From Thiopseudomonas sp964394445 (GTDB lineage: Bacteria; Pseudomonadota; Gammaproteobacteria; Pseudomonadales; Pseudomonadaceae), in assembly GCA_964394445.1 (NCBI GenBank), contig CAYMXO010000089.1:1-6595 (forward strand): 6,595 nt of DNA, in the 5' to 3' direction. Position numbers and translations under genes: made by a program. Below the pieces are notes generated by a model. The model searched no databases. It saw only the letters and a program-made list of their open reading frames with translations, and had not been told where the DNA came from. Shown in pieces: positions 6,395-6,595 of this stretch. The stretch's first letter is position 1. Each line of letters starts with the position of its first letter.

Positions 6395-6509
6395 GTAGGA
6401 GCGGCTTCAGCCGCGACCGGAGCGTCAGGCGGTTACCTCACGGGCAAGCCCGTTCGTACAGAAAGCGGCCGGAGCCATGTGCAGCCACGGCTGTTTAAAT
6501 CCGCTTTCT
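6395..6509. repeat. Repeat unit 2, complete
   Basis: With the nine bases before it, this unit contains an 83-bp near-palindrome (6386-6468) bounded by perfect 12-bp inverted ends, CCGCTTTCTGTA (6386-6397) and TACAGAAAGCGG (6457-6468). The forward and inverted REP hairpins lie inside. The 32-bp spacer (6469-6500) holds a weaker hairpin, AGCC (6473-6476) with GGCT (6489-6492). It differs from unit 3 at one position in the 86 comparable bases (6457 T against 6572 C). Confidence 0.92.
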
Positions 6510-6595
6510 GTAGGAGCGGCTTCAGCCGCGACCGGAGCGTCAGGCGGTTACCTCACGGGCAAGCCCGTTCGCACAGAAAGCGGCCGGAGCCATGT
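6510..6595. repeat. Repeat unit 3, cut by the window edge
   Basis: The first 86 bases of a third unit. The right inverted end (6572-6583) matches its partner at 11 of 12 positions, because 6572 is C as in unit 1. The window ends inside the 32-bp spacer, so the total copy number is unknown. Confidence 0.9.

Larger units (their letters stand above)
6280..6595. repeat. Tandem array of 115-bp REP-pair (BIME-like) units
   Basis: Two full units and most of a third follow with an exact period of 115 bp (starts at 6280, 6395 and 6510) and run off the right edge. Each unit holds a forward REP hairpin (in the second unit GCGGCT/AGCCGC at 6401-6414) and an inverted REP hairpin (ACGGGC/GCCCGT at 6440-6453), then a 32-bp spacer. 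The sequence GTAGGAGCGGCTTCAGCCGC matches the REP type known from Pseudomonas, and the reverse complement of the second hairpin belongs to the same family. Two oppositely oriented REPs in one unit make a BIME. Such elements are thought to be spread by REP-associated tyrosine transposases (RAYT); none is encoded here. No open reading frame of note crosses the array. Possible effects, all inferred, are mRNA 3'-end stabilisation of the kdsB operon, transcription attenuation or gyrase binding. Confidence 0.93.

Noticed and set aside
6280..6595. CRISPR array or retron-like non-coding RNA
   Set aside because: There are no variable spacers, the whole 115-bp unit is repeated, and no cas or reverse transcriptase gene is visible. 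The hairpins fit REP elements.

Overview
The window is a stretch of ordinary chromosome from a gammaproteobacterium, most likely a Pseudomonas-type organism. Three things suggest this. The gene order comEC - exbB - exbD - lpxK - trm112-like - kdsB is the one I know from Pseudomonas. The proteins read like pseudomonad homologues. The right end carries hairpins of the GTAGGAGCGGCTTCAGCCGC type, typical of Pseudomonas REP elements. No plasmid, phage, CRISPR or defence genes are visible.

Layout. At the left edge, on the minus strand, lies an initiator tRNA-fMet gene (8-84) under a fully consensus sigma-70 promoter (91-118). The -35 box of that promoter contains the stop codon of the next gene, a small DUF2062 membrane protein (115-651, minus). 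A 158-bp divergent region with a strong dyad at 680-702 separates it from comEC on the plus strand (810-3050), the inner-membrane DNA-uptake channel with its C-terminal metallo-beta-lactamase-fold domain. After a 165-bp gap with two hairpins comes a compact operon on the plus strand: exbB-like (3216-3890), exbD-like (3887-4315), lpxK (4312-5325), a small Trm112/YcaR-type zinc-ribbon gene (5322-5510) and kdsB (5512-6273). The first three junctions are 4-nt start/stop overlaps and the last is a 1-nt gap, which points to one translationally coupled mRNA.

The operon's core work is outer-membrane lipopolysaccharide synthesis. LpxK adds the 4'-phosphate of lipid A. KdsB activates Kdo as CMP-Kdo for transfer to lipid A. 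The ExbB/ExbD pair is a proton-driven motor of the TolQR/ExbBD family. It occupies the place that the lipid A flippase gene msbA has in E. coli (comEC-msbA-lpxK-...-kdsB), and no tonB partner is present.

Six bases after the kdsB stop codon, a tandem array of 115-bp units begins and runs off the right edge (2.75 copies visible). Each unit combines a forward and an inverted REP hairpin. The complete internal copy is an 83-bp near-palindrome with perfect 12-bp ends, followed by a 32-bp spacer. The second and third units differ at one base, so the array looks recently amplified. It is the most unusual structure here. I see no convincing sign of a wholly new gene system.
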